Source: Nemertoderma westbladi
Lineage: Eukaryota > Xenacoelomorpha > Nemertodermatida > Nemertodermatidae
Direction: 5' to 3'
NCBI GenBank assembly: GCA_032718475.1
Contig: JAUCBJ010007887.1
Span: 1 to 64,000, forward strand
Length of the DNA: 64,000 bases
Positions 33,983-47,404 of this stretch are shown here, piece by piece. Under the pieces are notes generated by a model. It was not told the DNA's origin. It did no database searches and worked only from the letters and a program-made list of their open reading frames with translations. Every line of letters starts with the position of its first letter. Positions within the stretch are counted from its first letter, which is position 1. The position numbers and the translations under genes were made by a program.

Positions 33983-35679
33983 AGCTGCTATATGAGTTTA
34001 TCAATGTTATAATTAGTTATAATTAGGCTAGCGGGCGTCGCTGCCTACCCCTCTCGGCCCCCGGACAGCGCAAGATCCTCAGCACCGATGTACCATCGTC
34101 GCTGTGTTTTTCGCCAACGTAGTAGCTACACAATGACAACGATAACCAGCGTGAGTCACTCCACTGTCCATCCCAAGGGCTTAGATTTACTTCAGGTTCT
34201 TACTGCAGAGGTAGGGCTACTTTCACAACTGCGACTAGCTACTGTAAACACACTTTAGTAGTATCATTCACCTATAAACGCACAAATTCCACACAACTGT
34301 CACAAATTGTACACATTCGGGCCATTTGTCCATTAGTCAAGTGCCTTCCAGAATGCCACGTTATTATTATGTATCCTTGGATACTAGCAGTGTGCTATTT
34401 ATTCCTTATGCTATTCAATGGGGCAAGCTTTCTATTGTTCTTTTAACTCGCTTCTAATTCTAGCGTGGTTGTTGCTATGGTGACATTATGGAAAGCTAGC
34501 AGTAGAATTACGGTAATTCCCATGCATACAGATCTGGGATGCTATTTAATAGTAATTCTTTTAATTGTCAATATCCCCTTTATACATGATTTTATGAATT
34601 TTTATCGGCTATTGACTATATATTGGAGATTCTCGCACACTAATACACTTAATAGGGTGAATTTCTGCTCCCATGATCTATTAATTAATGGAATTTTGGG
34701 AATGTTATAAATTGTATAAAAATGACAATTTATCAAATTCATTAAAAGAGATGAATTTAAATTTATTCCCGTAAATTTTATTATTTAATGTTGGAATAAG
34801 CACAATTTTATTCCAGAGCATGTCTGGGAACTGTGATCCTTGATTCTAGGAAATTTGTCCTTTTAAGAGTATCGGTAAGTGCTACGATATCTTAATCGAC
34901 TAGAATTTTAAAGGATCTAAAATTTGACAGATTTTAATTTATAGATTTTCTAGAGTTAACTTGTAAGTATTTACTCTATTGTATTTGTTTGACAGATTTT
35001 ATAAATATTAATAGTTAATATTTAAGATGGGCACCGGTTCATTCCAGAACTTGTCTGGGGACGTTAACCACTGATTCTAGAATTTTGTCTTTCAAGTATA
35101 TCGGTGGTAGGTGCCGCGATATCTTAATCGACTAGAATTACAGATGGTCAAAGGGTTTAACAGATGTACGCTACTGTTAAAGGGACATCACGCTACTATA
35201 TGTATTATTTAATATACGGTATGAGAGCAATATTGCAAGAAGCAATGTCAGTGAGAAGAGGCAAGTCGTTTCCAAGGTCTACCCAGAGCTTGGTTTAGCC
35301 GAGACACGAGGATCTGAACTTTGCATTCCTAATACTCTACTTACCAATAATACTTGAGTATAGTAGGAGCTTTATTGTACTTTAATAAGTACAGATATTT
35401 CATCTTACTGTAGTCACGTATTTATAATATGATATGGACAGTAAGGAAAGAGAAAAAGAATTATTTCTCGCCGTCGCACTAAATATATATAATATAAGTA
35501 AGTAAGTAATAAACACTAATATATATTGCACTAATCTACTAAATAATCGCTAAAATAACATTCTACTAAATAAAATTAAAGAAAACGATTATAATAAAAG
35601 TACATAATAATACATACATAAATATAAAAATACTAAAAATATATAAAATAATATAGTCACACACCCACTCCAGACGTCG
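33983..35679 (-). other. Element C spacer between pol and env-position gene
   Basis: 1.7 kb of non-coding DNA, conserved in D (48856-50482). It contains two imperfect ~100-bp direct repeats, 34809-34908 and 35040-35139, each with ATTCCAGA, TGTCTGGG, GATTCTAG and GATATCTTAATCGACTAGAA. Directly before the ATG of the next gene (- strand) lies a pyrimidine-poor but AG-ended CATATAGCAG, a possible splice acceptor. Confidence 0.65.
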
Positions 35680-37468
35680 TTACGTTGGGGAGTCCCTGGA
35701 TGTTGGTTGGATTAGGGAGGTGGTCGTGGGAAGAGTATCTTGCCTTCCATAGTTTCCGTAGAGTTCTCTGTCTCTTTCTAGTAAACATAAATGACCAACT
35801 GGGCGATTGAGTTGTGTTTCGAACACAATTCCAGGTTTCTTAAAGTTACGTCGCATGACGATGAGTTCTACCGATCGCACCAAACCATCATCTGAGATAT
35901 GAGTCTCGATGATACGACCTGTCTGCCACCGCTTACGTGGAAGATCTGATTCCACAATAAGGACCATGTCTCTGGCGCTGACGTTTTCTTGCTGCGCAAA
36001 CCACTTAGTTCGAAGTTGTAGCATAGGCAGATAATGTTTTTCGAAATGGTCAGCGAAACGACGGGATAACAACTGCATAAGTTGCCAAGTTTGCCGGCAG
36101 TATTCGTCTCCGTCCGTGATTTCAGATCGTGGGAGCATGTCTACAGGTTTCTCCAGTAGGAAGTGTGCGGGTGTTAGTGCTTCCAGGGAATCGGGACTCG
36201 ATGAGACTGGCATAAGCGGTCTCTCGTTGAGATAGGCAGCGATTTCCTCCATTAACGTCCGCAAAAGTTCGTCGGTGAGATACGCGCGGCACGGCACTAT
36301 AAAGCGAAATGCGGTTTTCACGCTCCTGATTAATCTCTCCCAACCTCCTCCCCACCAAGGGGCGTCGGCGGCGTTGAAGGTCCAGCTAGAAGCTGTTACC
36401 CTTAGCTGATCGTCCACCTGTCTTTGGTTCCAATCCTTGACGTAAGCCTTGATTTCATTGTTGTTCGTTCCCTTATCAGATCTCATCGTGTTACTAGTTC
36501 CAAAGCGAGCGATCTGTCGGCGTAACCTCAGTATGAAGCTGTTGGTAGATAGATCGTTCACCATATCGAGATGGATAGCTCTACAAGTCATACAGACAAA
36601 GATGACACACCATCTCTTGACTATAGTCCTAGCACGATATACTTCAATAGGGCCAAATAAATCCACACCGGTATTTGTGAAGGGTGGTTCATAGAAGCTT
36701 ACTCGTTCCCTAGGTAATTCTGCCTCTCGCTGTGTTAAAGGCCTACTGAATGCTTTCCTGCAGGGTATACAGTTCCTAAGAACTTGGTTCAGAGCTCTAT
36801 GGGGTTTATGAAAATAATAGCGAGTTCGAATTTTGCTAAGAACTCGTTCTCTACCAGCATGGTAAAGCTTACTGTGAACATCTACAATCATCTTGATTTG
36901 TATTTCAAGATTTCTAATGAGTATGGGAAACTTAGTGTCAAAGGATAATGGAGCATTAGTTAGTCTTCCTCCAACGCGTATTAACCCATCTATCATTGTG
37001 CTTAGAGAAAAGATCCCTTAAGCGCATCTGTGGATTTCTCAACAACAGGAAATACTTATCGGAATTCTCATAGCATTGCAGGAGTCTCAGTATCTGCTTA
37101 TTGGTTTCTTCATGCTCCTGGTAACCGATCCTATCCTTCAGAAATCTGTCTGATATCTTGTATTTGGGAAGATCTTTAACAACATGGACCTGCGCAGATG
37201 TCAGTGGAGCGGTATCACTAGCGATCTTCGTCCTGGAGTAGTGATGATGAAAACATCGCTTTAAATAAGCAATGGCCTTACAAAGCCGATTCCAGGAGCT
37301 ATAGTGATGTATCGCTCTCTGCAGGAGGGGTGAGAGTCCCTGCGAGACGTCTGGTGTTGCAGATTTCCAATCTCTCTCTCTGATTTCCACAACAGACTTA
37401 TTTGTGGTGGGGGATTTTGGATCCAAAGCGTCGTCTCCGGAAATGTGTAGTACAGACAGATCTATCAC
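35680..37468 (-). pseudogene. Element C integrase and pol C-terminus
   Basis: Two frames: 37468-36956 (linker) and 36996-35680 (438 codons). The second holds the HH-CC zinc site (HSKLYHAGRERVL...CIPC), the catalytic core with D in GVDLFGP, D in RSDKGTN (usually SDNGTN) and E in WWGGGWERLIRSVK, and the DUF5641 tail (NVSARDMVLIVESDLPRKRW, HLCLLERDRE). It is separated by a frameshift near 36980 from upstream pol, so it is not translatable as one piece. Confidence 0.85.
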
Positions 37469-37500
37469 GGGTTTAAATAACTTCGATTTACTCGTTAGGT

Positions 37501-39564
37501 CTAGTCTTTAGGTTTGACTTTCTCCGCTCCCTTGGCTTGTCTAATCTCCGCCGTGGTAAGATGAGGAGGCCATTCATCCTCTTCCTTGCTTAGGAAGTCG
37601 GGTCCACCTAACCAGTCTGGAGTATCTATCAGTTCTTGTGGAGTTGCTCCCCTGGAGGCGATGTCGGCTGGATTAATCATCCCAGGGCAATGTCTCCATT
37701 GATCTATCTTCATGCGACTAAGTATAATGGCTACTCTGTTGGTAACGAAGACGCTGAACTGACAGACTTCATTGGTTATATACTCCAACACGAGTAAAGC
37801 ATCGGTCCAATAGACAGTTTTCTCCAGTGGATAGTCGATCTGTTCTGTTACATTCCGGCCGATGGCTGTAGCGTATATAGCCGCTTTTAACTCCGCTCGA
37901 GGAACTTTCAACTTGTTGTTTACCAAGGCCTTAGAGGTAACCAAGGCGACCTTAATTCCATCCGGAGTTTCAACCCTCAGGTAGGCTACTATACCTATTC
38001 CCATGTCGCTGGCGTCTCCAAACACATAGAGTTGATAGGAATACGTGGGGAGAACGTGACCAAAATAAGAACGGGAAATCGTAAAATTCTCGATGGATGG
38101 TAGAGAATCTTCCCATTTCATCCACTTCTTTAATAGTTCTCCCTTAAGTGGATCGTCCCATGAGTGGTTTTCAAGCCACATTTGTTGTACTAAACTCCGA
38201 GCAATCAATATAACTGGGCTAATAAATCCCAATGGATCGAAATAAGTGCTCAGGATACTTAGACAAATCCGTTTAGTTCGAATTGGGTTATCTCGCTGTT
38301 TTAGCTGGAAAAACAGGATATCTCTCTCCGTGTCCCATTTCAAACCAAGCGTCTTGGTTTCTGGAAGATCGTCCTTGATAAGGTCTAGATCTTTAACTCC
38401 TCGGTCTTCTACCGGGATCGATTCCAGAAATTCACGGGAGTTACTGGTGAATTTAGTTAATCGAAATCCACCTCTTTTCAAGCACTCTACCGTTCCCTTG
38501 GCGACATCAATGGCTTCTTCCACCGATGGGAGGGACTTTAAATTGTCGTCCATATCCATGTATATATCCCATTTGATGTTGTCGATAACCTCTTTGGAGA
38601 AGGCGTCCTGGTTGTCATCAGCAGTGGTGCGCACTACTGAGCAGGCATTTGAAGGGCTCGAGATGATCCCAAAAGCCTGGATGGTCATCTAGTACTCCAC
38701 CGGTTTCTGGTTGAGGTCTCCTTCAGGCCACCACAGAAATCGTAGGCTGTCCCGATCCCTATCCAGCGCCTTAACTTGTAAGAACATTCCTTCTATATCA
38801 GAGGCGAAAGCGATCGAATATTGTCGTAATCTTAAAAGTATTCCCAACAAGGATTGGAGTAAGTTGGGTCCCGGCAACAACTCGGAGTTAAGGGATTGGC
38901 CCATGTAGAGGGTGGAGCCGTCAAATACTACCCGGACTTCGTTGGGTTTACCGGGTTTGGGAACGTAATGATGTGTTAAATAGTACGTTCTCTCAGTTAT
39001 GGGTGTTTCTTCCGGTACTCGCTCCGCATATCCCTTGTCAATGAATTTCTTCAGCTGGGTCTTGTACATCTCTTTAGCTGAAGCATTTGCCGTAAGGCAT
39101 CGATGTAGTTGCGCAATTCTCTTCTCCGCCAAGGGTCTGTTGTTTATAAAATTGGGTTCTCGCCGTCGGAAAGGCAGACCAATCTCATACCTACCTTGAT
39201 CTTTAAGAAAACGTGTAGTCGTTTCCTGTATCTGCTTGGCTCTTTCCTCTTCTACCGATAGGGCCTTATCGTAGGAATTGGGCTCTGCAGCCTCTTGAGT
39301 AAAGAATCGTACGGCGTGTTCATCGCGAGTCTTCGTGTTGTAACGATCTATCACTTCATTCAGTTCGTCGTTGTAATCGACTTGTCCCGCTGGATGGATG
39401 AGGTGACACAGGTTCACTTGGTTTCGCCAAGTTTCATTTTCCATAAGGAGGTCGATGGTATTCTCCTCGTCGAATAGTTGATGAATATCGTCATTATCTG
39501 AGGAGTATGGTGTTCCCTCAGGTGTGTCGTCTCCCTCACTGATTTCCTCTTCCCATTCACTCAC
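37501..39564 (-). pseudogene. Element C reverse transcriptase and RNase H
   Basis: One frame with a single internal TAG (38689-38691). The N-terminal part (39564-38689) has HHYVPKPGKPNEVRVVFDGS and FASDIEGMFLQV (motif A). After the stop: AFGIISSPSNACSVV (motif B) and IYMDMDDNLKSL (motif C, about 38567-38535) where Pao elements have YVDD or YMDD: a 6-bp tandem duplication (ATGGATATGGAC) has put two extra residues into the catalytic motif. RNase H follows with VFGDASDMGIG, KVPRAELKAA and YWTDALLVLEYI. The enzyme is doubly disabled. Confidence 0.85.
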
Positions 39565-40155
39565 CTAGTAGACTTGATCTTTAGGTAGCCTTTCCATGAG
39601 TGACCTACGGGAAGGTCCAGTAAAGTACCAACCTACTCTAGTTCTTCCCGGATAGGTTTGCAATGGTTGCGGTTGAGCAGGCCGTTTCTCTAATGTCTCA
39701 AGCACCTCATGCGCATTTTGGCCGATGAGTATTTGTACCCCTGGGTAGTCGGTGTTGAATCTAGGTATCTCATGTTGCTGGGTGAAATCGTCTTCATCCC
39801 AGTTATAAGGTTCCACTTGGCTGGTAGCGAAGTTCTTTATCGCCACCATTTTTACTGACCTTATACTGTGTTCTCCTAGTTCATCCTGGGGGGTGGACAA
39901 CGCGCCTACATAGTAGTCTGTAGCTACTGTAGATTTCCAAACCTGCATAATTCCTGAAAGGTTCAACTTAGTTCGGAACTTGGGTTGTCCAGCAAAGATG
40001 TCTTTGGCTAGTTCTTTGTCGATGAATGTTCCTGTGCTGCCGGAGTCAAGGAGGGCGTTCACTATATAGCTCCTTTTTAACCCGTGGACTCTCAACTGAA
40101 CTACGGGAAATTCTCGGATTCCTACGTTGGAAGTTGGCGCTTTCCAAGATGGTTG
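39565..40155 (-). pseudogene. Element C protease
   Basis: DUF1758 retropepsin-like domain with active-site segment NALLDSGSTGTFIDKEL (about 40060-40012), VQILIGQNAHEVLE and TRVGWYFTGPS near the end. It is bounded by stops on both sides (TGA at 40156-40158, TAG at 39565-39567) at codons that read R and Q in D, so both are point mutations. Confidence 0.85.
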
Positions 40156-43100
40156 TCAGTCAGGAATAGTTAGGGGGAGCTCACTATCGGTTTCAGTCTC
40201 ATACGTAAGTGCTCGATACACTGCGGTGTTTATTAGATAACAGGATTCGTTTTCGTCGGAGAATTCATCCGTGTAGAATCCTTCCATTTCAGAACTGTGA
40301 TCAGTGTCGTTCACATCACTGAATTGGACATGTAGTTCGGACTCACTTACCTGACTCGGGCTGTTTCTTTCGAATTCGGTGTGCAATAAGATATGATGTT
40401 TCACGCCGCACTTAGCACACCTTGCGTCGGAGTAACAGGTTCGCCGTTGGTGTCCTTGTCTGAGACAATTATAACACAACCGCTTATCCCATATGACTTC
40501 GCGTCTATCTTTTAGGGATTTCTTTAAGAATTCCTCACACACACTTAAACGGTGGGGCCCGTCGCACAACGCACATTTTGGTTTGATGTTACTTACTTTA
40601 CCTTGGGTAGTGTTGTGCACACTCGTTCTTTCCTTGGGCTTTCTTCCATGAACTCTTTTAGGAGACGTAGGAGGAGTTTTTGTTACATGTTCTCTCCTGT
40701 CACTGGTTCGAGACTTAAATTTACTTACGTCTTTGGGTGCCTTGTTGACATAGTAAGATCTTTCGGTGTCTTTCCCGCTGTTCTCCTCTTGAGAGGTTTG
40801 GCTTTCGCCGTCATCTGTATAACACACTGGGGTGACCTTTCTCCTAGAAACGGGTTTTTCAATTACCTTATTTTCCGGTGTCTTCTCTCGGGACTGCTTT
40901 AGGAGCTGTAATCTTACTTCTCCATTTAAGAATGACATGAGATCAGCCATGGTAGGGTCTCTTTGTTGCTGATCCATCATATAGAGCACTTTCTTGTCCC
41001 AGCGAGTACCTACTCTACCCTTTGGCAAAGTAGATGCTACGGCTCCAATAACCATGGAACTCTGATATTCATGAGATTTACCTAACCAGTCTAGTTATCT
41101 ACAGATCTCCTGAATCTCATCGGAAAACTCTATAATCCCGCTGCTAAGGAACTTTTGGGGCGCTACCAATTTTGCATACAAATACCTAGCTATGTTTGAC
41201 CTATTACCATACCTGATGTTTAGTGTATCCCAAACTTGTCTTAATCCATATGGATGTCCAATAAACTTTAACGCCATTAACTTGGAAGTCCTTCCAAACA
41301 CTCGATGAGGAATCTAAGTTTCTCTCCGTTAGATAGTACAGAGTTCTGTACGTTATCTTTGTAATATTCATTAAAAGGTAACCATTTCATCTCATCTCCA
41401 TTGAACTTGACGATCTCTCCCACTTTTACCGCTTGACAGTCTTCGGTTCTAGCCATTTGACGCGTAAAACTTTCTTGGGCCATCATGTTATTTAATATCG
41501 AGTTATCGGTATATAAATTTCTCAGATTATGATCAGGTCTATATGGAATATCATTGTCAACAGGTTTATAATTACCCTTAATAGGGTTTACTATAGGAGT
41601 TTCTACTTCACTAGCAGTATAGATGCGTGTAGGCTCCACACCTTGCGCATGAAATACTTCAGACCTAACAGGTTGACACATTGTTACAGGGGGTAGTGGT
41701 ATACCCTTTTGTATATTTACTAATTTATCGCCTTCTAACGCGATACTCTGCTGCACTTCTTTCAACTCTAACCTACTTTCCCTTACTGTTCCCTTGAACT
41801 GTTGAACAGTCTCCTGCATCTGCCCGAGCAGGAGATCCATCCCCCGCCGTCCCTCATCCACCCACTCGACCGCAGAAGCGGGAGCCGCCAACATAGTAGC
41901 GGGTAGACGAGGGACAACGGGCGATAAATCGTTGATATCTCGCTCGGCGTCCAGGACAGGAATTGTCTCAGGGGCTGTTCTACTGGGTACAGGTAGTTTA
42001 GTTCTGTGCAAAGGGAATTTAGAGTTGGGTTCTGGAAGTACAGGGGTCTCTATCACAGAGGGGGTGGCTTCGAGAACAGGCCTAATTATTTCAGGCTCAT
42101 CTACTATAGTAGGGAGTCTTTTTACTCTAATAATTTGGTCTATGGGTTCTGTACTACCTAAGTCTGTGCTAGCTAGTTGCCTTCTCACAGCTGGGGGCAA
42201 ATTAGGCAATTTCTGACGGTGGGGCGTTCTTCTACGCCTGCTGGGACGACATCTATTTCCTCCGCCTTCAGGATCTGTTGTATCGCCTTCATCAGATGAT
42301 GTAAATCCCTGTCTCTTGGGAGTAGATCGACTTATCATTGAGTCACTGACTAGCTGTTCTCTGTTTATCTATGTAGTCTTGCTTCTCTTGAAGATTTTCC
42401 AACTCTAGTTGGGTGGTCTCTTCAGACACCCTCCGTTCTGCTTCTGCCACTGCTACCTTTCTTTCCGCTTCTGCTGCTTTTCTTTCCGCTTCTGCCGCTG
42501 CCACTGCCGCATTTCTTTCCACTTCTGCCGCTTTTCTTTCCGCTTCTGCCGCTTTTCTTTCAGCCTCTGCCTCTGCCTCTGCCGCTGCTGTTGCTGCTGT
42601 CTTTCTGTCTTCTATACGTTTTTTCTTTACCTGTTCTTCTTGGACCCTAGCGATGCGGATGCTTTCATCAAATTTAGCTTGGTTCGCAGCTAACATTTCC
42701 GCATCTAATGCGTCCAACACAAACTTGGCTCCTTCACTATTAGGGCGAAGTCCAGCCAGCCGTCTCCTCAACTCTTCGTCACCTATAAATCGTTGATAGT
42801 CTGACAGATAGATGTCAATGGCATCCTTCTTCTGAGGTTTCTCTGATGTCGCTTCGCTTTCCACTTGAGAAAAGGTAGCGTCTGTTGAGTCTCCGTGGGT
42901 TGAGCGCTCAGTTAGCTGAATTTTCCATTGTGATGTTCCTTGGGCTTTAAGACTCACTCATTGGAACCAAGTTTTTACGTCAACTTGCAACGACGTGTCT
43001 TGGCTTCTCTTCGAAGCTTCCTCAAAGGCAGAAAGGATCAGTCTGATTCTTAGGATTCGTTCTCGAACTTGATAAAGCAGCTCTCCCTGCTCTTGCGGTC

Positions 43101-43764
43101 CTTGGGGTTGTTGAAACAGTTGTTCCTCTAATCGCTCCAAAGAGCTGAAGAATCCCTGTACATATCCTGCTGCCGACCTCTTCCACACAGCTGGATCTCT
43201 TGTGTCTTTTGTCACTCCCATCCTGTATAAGTCCTCCCAGGCAGCTTCTGATAAGTTAAACGGGAGTCCGGGTCCGGGGAAGTTCCATTGCGTCTCGACA
43301 ATAGATTTCAGTTCCTCCTTCGTGTATCCCGCATAACTGTCCTTGGTCGATCGCTTACTTCTCGCCCAATCAATTTGATGTTCCTCCACCGCAATCAATA
43401 CTCTAGTGAGTACGGCTTCAGGAACAATGAGAAGTGGATCCGAATAAACTGCATCTGCCATCTTTGCTCTGCGCTCGGGTGTCAACTCTACAGTATCTGA
43501 ACTACTGGAGCTATCGGTCCGCTGAGAAATAAGTTCTCGGCTCGGGTGTTGCTGTTGTTTAACAGCTGCCTCTTGGTCCCGCTTGACTTGAGCCCGAGTG
43601 CCTATGATAGATCTACGGTATTTGACTAGCCTAGGGTCGGATACTACTACTGGAGGGATAACCTTTCTTACAGTAGGAGGGGACTTGAACCTTGGTTCCG
43701 CGCTCCTATCTAAATCACAGATTGTCGTTTCTAGAAGACTATCTGACAGATTTTGCTTTGTGTC
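40156..43764 (-). pseudogene. Element C gag, several stops and frameshifts
   Basis: It runs from about ATG 43764 with early frame changes. 43485-42958 is a region absent from D (a ~200-codon block with VWKRSAAGYVQGFFSSLERL). 42957-42343 is an Ala/Glu-rich coiled coil (repeats of AEAERKAAE). 42338-41277 is a proline-rich then DUF1759-like part (VKFNGDEMKWLPFNEYYKD). A 1-base deletion near 41283 shifts the frame. 41301-41095 and 41055-40156 complete the capsid and three zinc motifs (CALC...H...C, CYNC...H...C, CAKCG...HH). A TAA at 41095 replaces a Q codon. Confidence 0.85.
40344..40353 (-). promoter_or_regulatory. Candidate splice donor at gag end (C)
   Basis: On the - strand CAGGTAAGTG, a near-ideal 5' splice site, at the gag-protease junction; the same ten bases are in D at 51686-51695. 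It also encodes Q-V-S in gag, so it could be a coincidence. Confidence 0.35.
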
Positions 43765-45684
43765 ATGTTTGTTTGTACAGTTGAATGCCTACTACTATAA
43801 CTACAGTTAAAGCAAGTCTAGTAATTCAGTATCAACTATAAGCTTAGTAATTAATTACCGATACCGTTACTCAGTGTAACGTGTTATATACAATATATTA
43901 GAATACCGGTATACACTTATAGTATATAATATAAGTATTATTACAGACTAGGGTTCGTCACAGAATATCGGTATATAATTTCAGCGCAAATATATATAAA
44001 TATATAATAAGCCTACTGTGAATACCAGTATACAGCTTACACTTATAGTATATATAAGTATAATTATAGACTAAAATTAATTACAGAATACCGGTATATA
44101 ATTTCAGCATAAATTTATAGAAATAAATATAATAAGCCTATCGTAAATACCGGTATGTCAATTATTTTATAATAACTGAATTTCTGAATTTTAGGGTTAC
44201 TTTTCTTTACTTTGTTACTGTTATTAAGCAGTAGTCCAACTGATATTAAGACCTAATTGATGTATGACAGGCCTACTATTTTATAAATCGGTTTGAGTTG
44301 ATTTATAATATATATATACCCTTATAATGGGTTTTTTGACAATATTTGAAATAAATGTTATTATTTCTGATAAGGAGTCACTACACAGAAGCTGTACGCT
44401 CTCAGTGAAGTGCTACTTGTTGGACACTAAAACAAATAATTCTAATTTGCTAAGTTACTTATTACTACAAATTACGTATAATTACAGGGTGAGATTAAAA
44501 TCTCTAAATAAACACAAAAAAATTACATGTACAAATTTTAGGGTAATTTTACAGGAAATCTACAAACCAGCCTAACAAGGGGTTAGAAATTTCTGGTTAT
44601 TACAAACAGACAGGAAACTACGGTATTTGAAAATAATAAAGCAGTAGTGAATATATTGCGTTGTCTAGATAAGAAAATACTACCGTCTGACGACTTATAG
44701 TCTCTAGCTTTACAGCTCTATAAGTACTACATTATGTACCCGGAATGTCCCTACCTAGAAGTTAATTACTGCAGCCAACCAGAGCTAACGTGCCTATTAA
44801 CCACTTTACAACACAAATATACTGCCTATATACTAATTACCTTCGGAAAGCACTGTACACTAAACCCTAAATTAGGTACAAGTACTTATACAACAAATAA
44901 CCAGCAGTTAAAAATACTTGTACAGCTAAAAGAACCGCGGTATCTGCTGGAGTGACTAGAGCATAAAATCACCAGTTTTTACCTACGCCAAACAGCCCTG
45001 ATGTAGTACCGGGGTTAATTTAACTATAACGGTATGTATAACAAGCACAATTACTGTAGGAATAAACTTGGGGTTGTGTATGTTGCGAATAATCGCATAT
45101 ACTCTGAATAATAAATATTACGCTACCCGTACAGACTACACAAACAAAATACAAACCAAATGCTGACAGACTACTATCAAGCCTAAATAAACTACAGTAT
45201 ATGCAGACTCCGAAATGGTTAGTTAGCATGCGTTCTAACCGAGTAGTATGACTTATTCTTTCGGAGGGGATTTACCTTACAACACTGGATGCCCCCACCT
45301 TCCTAACTAGTATTTTATCGGACATACACTCTACACACACTGCAATCTCTTCGGACCTGACAACAGCCAGACAACAATCCAGCCTACAAATTATTTGTAC
45401 AATTTGAGCGGGCTTACACGCCTTCTGCTCAATATAAACTTACAGATAAATAAAACTGATAGAAATAAATAAGCTCCAAAAGAAACAAGGGGTGTACCTG
45501 TACAGTCCCTAATCTCTTAAACAGCCTACCAATGTACAATATCACAATCGAAATAATGCTAGTACCTGTACTGCTGTAAGTACCAGTTTGGGTAGTTAGG
45601 TAGTTAGGCCTACAGGTTACCGGTCGACCGGTACATTCGACTTTATTGCCTACGTTGCAATAAAGAAACTAGAATAATTGTTAT
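43765..45684 (-). other. Element C leader between 5' LTR and gag
   Basis: 1.9 kb of AT-rich non-coding DNA matching the D leader. It is rich in ACCGGT and TAGGCCTA-type palindromes. The bases directly after the LTR on the - strand (ATAACAATAATTATTC) show no standard TGG primer-binding start. Confidence 0.6.
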
Positions 45685-46049
45685 TGTTCGCGCTTTTAGA
45701 CTTTTAGCAGTTTAACCCGCCAATTTTAGGTGTCTTCTAGTTTATAAATCGACTTTAGCCTATAACAAGTATTTGTTGCATATAAAGTTACATTAGCCGA
45801 AGCCAGCCTATGCGCGACCATTCACCCACAGTTAAGGGAGACTGGATTCGGAGGCTCTGACCTTATTGCGGTGTAGACTTACTGTACTGTATTATTCGAT
45901 TGCTCGTTACTATAATATCTCTGACAAATATTATTTACTTTCGGGAAATATTAACAGTTCCTTTAGGACGTGGCGCTCTAAGTATGTAAACAGAGTTATG
46001 ACTTACACTAAACACAATGGGATGGCTAATGATTTTTGTATAAAGTGCA
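45685..46049 (-). repeat. 5' LTR of element C, left part (split by element D)
   Basis: Matches 27946-28308. It ends at GTGCA (46045-46049), the target duplication of D; the rest of this LTR continues at 58125. Confidence 0.9.
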
Positions 46050-47326
46050 TGTACGCGCTTTTGAAGACCTTTAGCAGTTTAACCTGCCAAAATTTATATG
46101 TCTTTTGGTTTATAAATATACTTTAGAAGATGACAAATATTTAATACCAATAAACACAACATTAGCAGAAGCCAGCCTAGTGCGCGTCCATTCACCCGCT
46201 GGATAATCCCGGGAGACTGGATTCTGAGGGCTTAAATTATTATTGCAGTGAAGCTTACGGTATTGTATTATTCGATTGATCGTTAATAATTAATTTCTGA
46301 CTAATATTATTTACTTTCGGGAAATATTAACAGTTCCTTTAGGACGTGGCGCTCTATCTAGGTAAACAGAGATATGACTTACACTAATCACAACGGTAAG
46401 TCGGTAAGGCTTATTATTCACGTATGAGGCGCATTCTTTAGGAAATGCTTAGTTATCAATCACAATCATGCACACTACCGGTAACACACAATACTGCCCA
46501 CTAATTTGCCGACCGCCAATGATTTTTATCATATATAAAGAGAACAGCAACGGACCAATGTAGTGCTTATCAAATAGCATTAAATTCACTACAAACCACA
46601 ACAATATAAGTCGCAATCGCTATATATAACCCGTCTCTCTAACCTGTAGTGTATCAAGAAAATTCGGAAATTTGGGTTCTTTATATATGTTCTCCAAATA
46701 ATGTTCAACCAAACACGATAGTAAACAGCAGTATAATAATGTATATTGAACCGATAATACAAGAATAGAAACAAGTTGATATAAATTAATATATGATGTG
46801 TTATGATATAGACTGATAACAGTCATACGCTCTATAATTTAAGCCTACTAATGTTTCTTCTAAAAGTATGAAACGAATTGACTCTAGAGCCGTTGTTCCT
46901 GGCCTAGACAGCAATAACAACAAAGTATCCAGAAAAAACTGTAAGACTGAACACACTCCTTATGATCGACCGAAAAGCTACACGTCGACAGGAAAAATCG
47001 CTCTGATTGGTTCAAGCCAAACAAAGAACCATGCGTCCAATGGCTGTTTCCATGTCAGCAACCAGCTGTTAGATGTCGTAATATGAATCATCACGGCTAA
47101 GCTATGAAAGGTATTTATCGCATTGCAGGTTTTTTGTCTTACCATGTCCGCTAAAACACGTATATAGCAGAATGATTTTTATGTCCGTTAAAACACCTGT
47201 AACGGTACCTTGAGGGCGAGGGGAATATTTATACAGTTAGAGAACCCTTTTAGAGTATTCCAGCGCCTGGGGGGAAACTGGATTGCGAAGCAAAGGGGCC
47301 AGTTATATCCCACAGAAGCTTTTACA
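46050..47326 (-). repeat. 3' LTR of element D
   Basis: 1277 bp, TGTACGCGC... CTTTTACA. It differs from 56842-58119 at about 15 positions counted by eye. It follows the env-position gene by only 78 bp; the adjoining GGGAGCGG on the - strand is a weak polypurine tract. Confidence 0.9.
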
Positions 47327-47404
47327 CCGCTCCCAGAAAATGGGATTTAAGTCTATAAAATATACAAAATCACAGTTTCTAATATACGTAAATACTCTAA
47401 ACAG

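Noticed and set aside
46868-47086. A short conserved protein (72 codons, identical at 57661-57879)
   Set aside because: Both copies are in the two LTRs of D; identity follows from LTR pairing, not from coding constraint.
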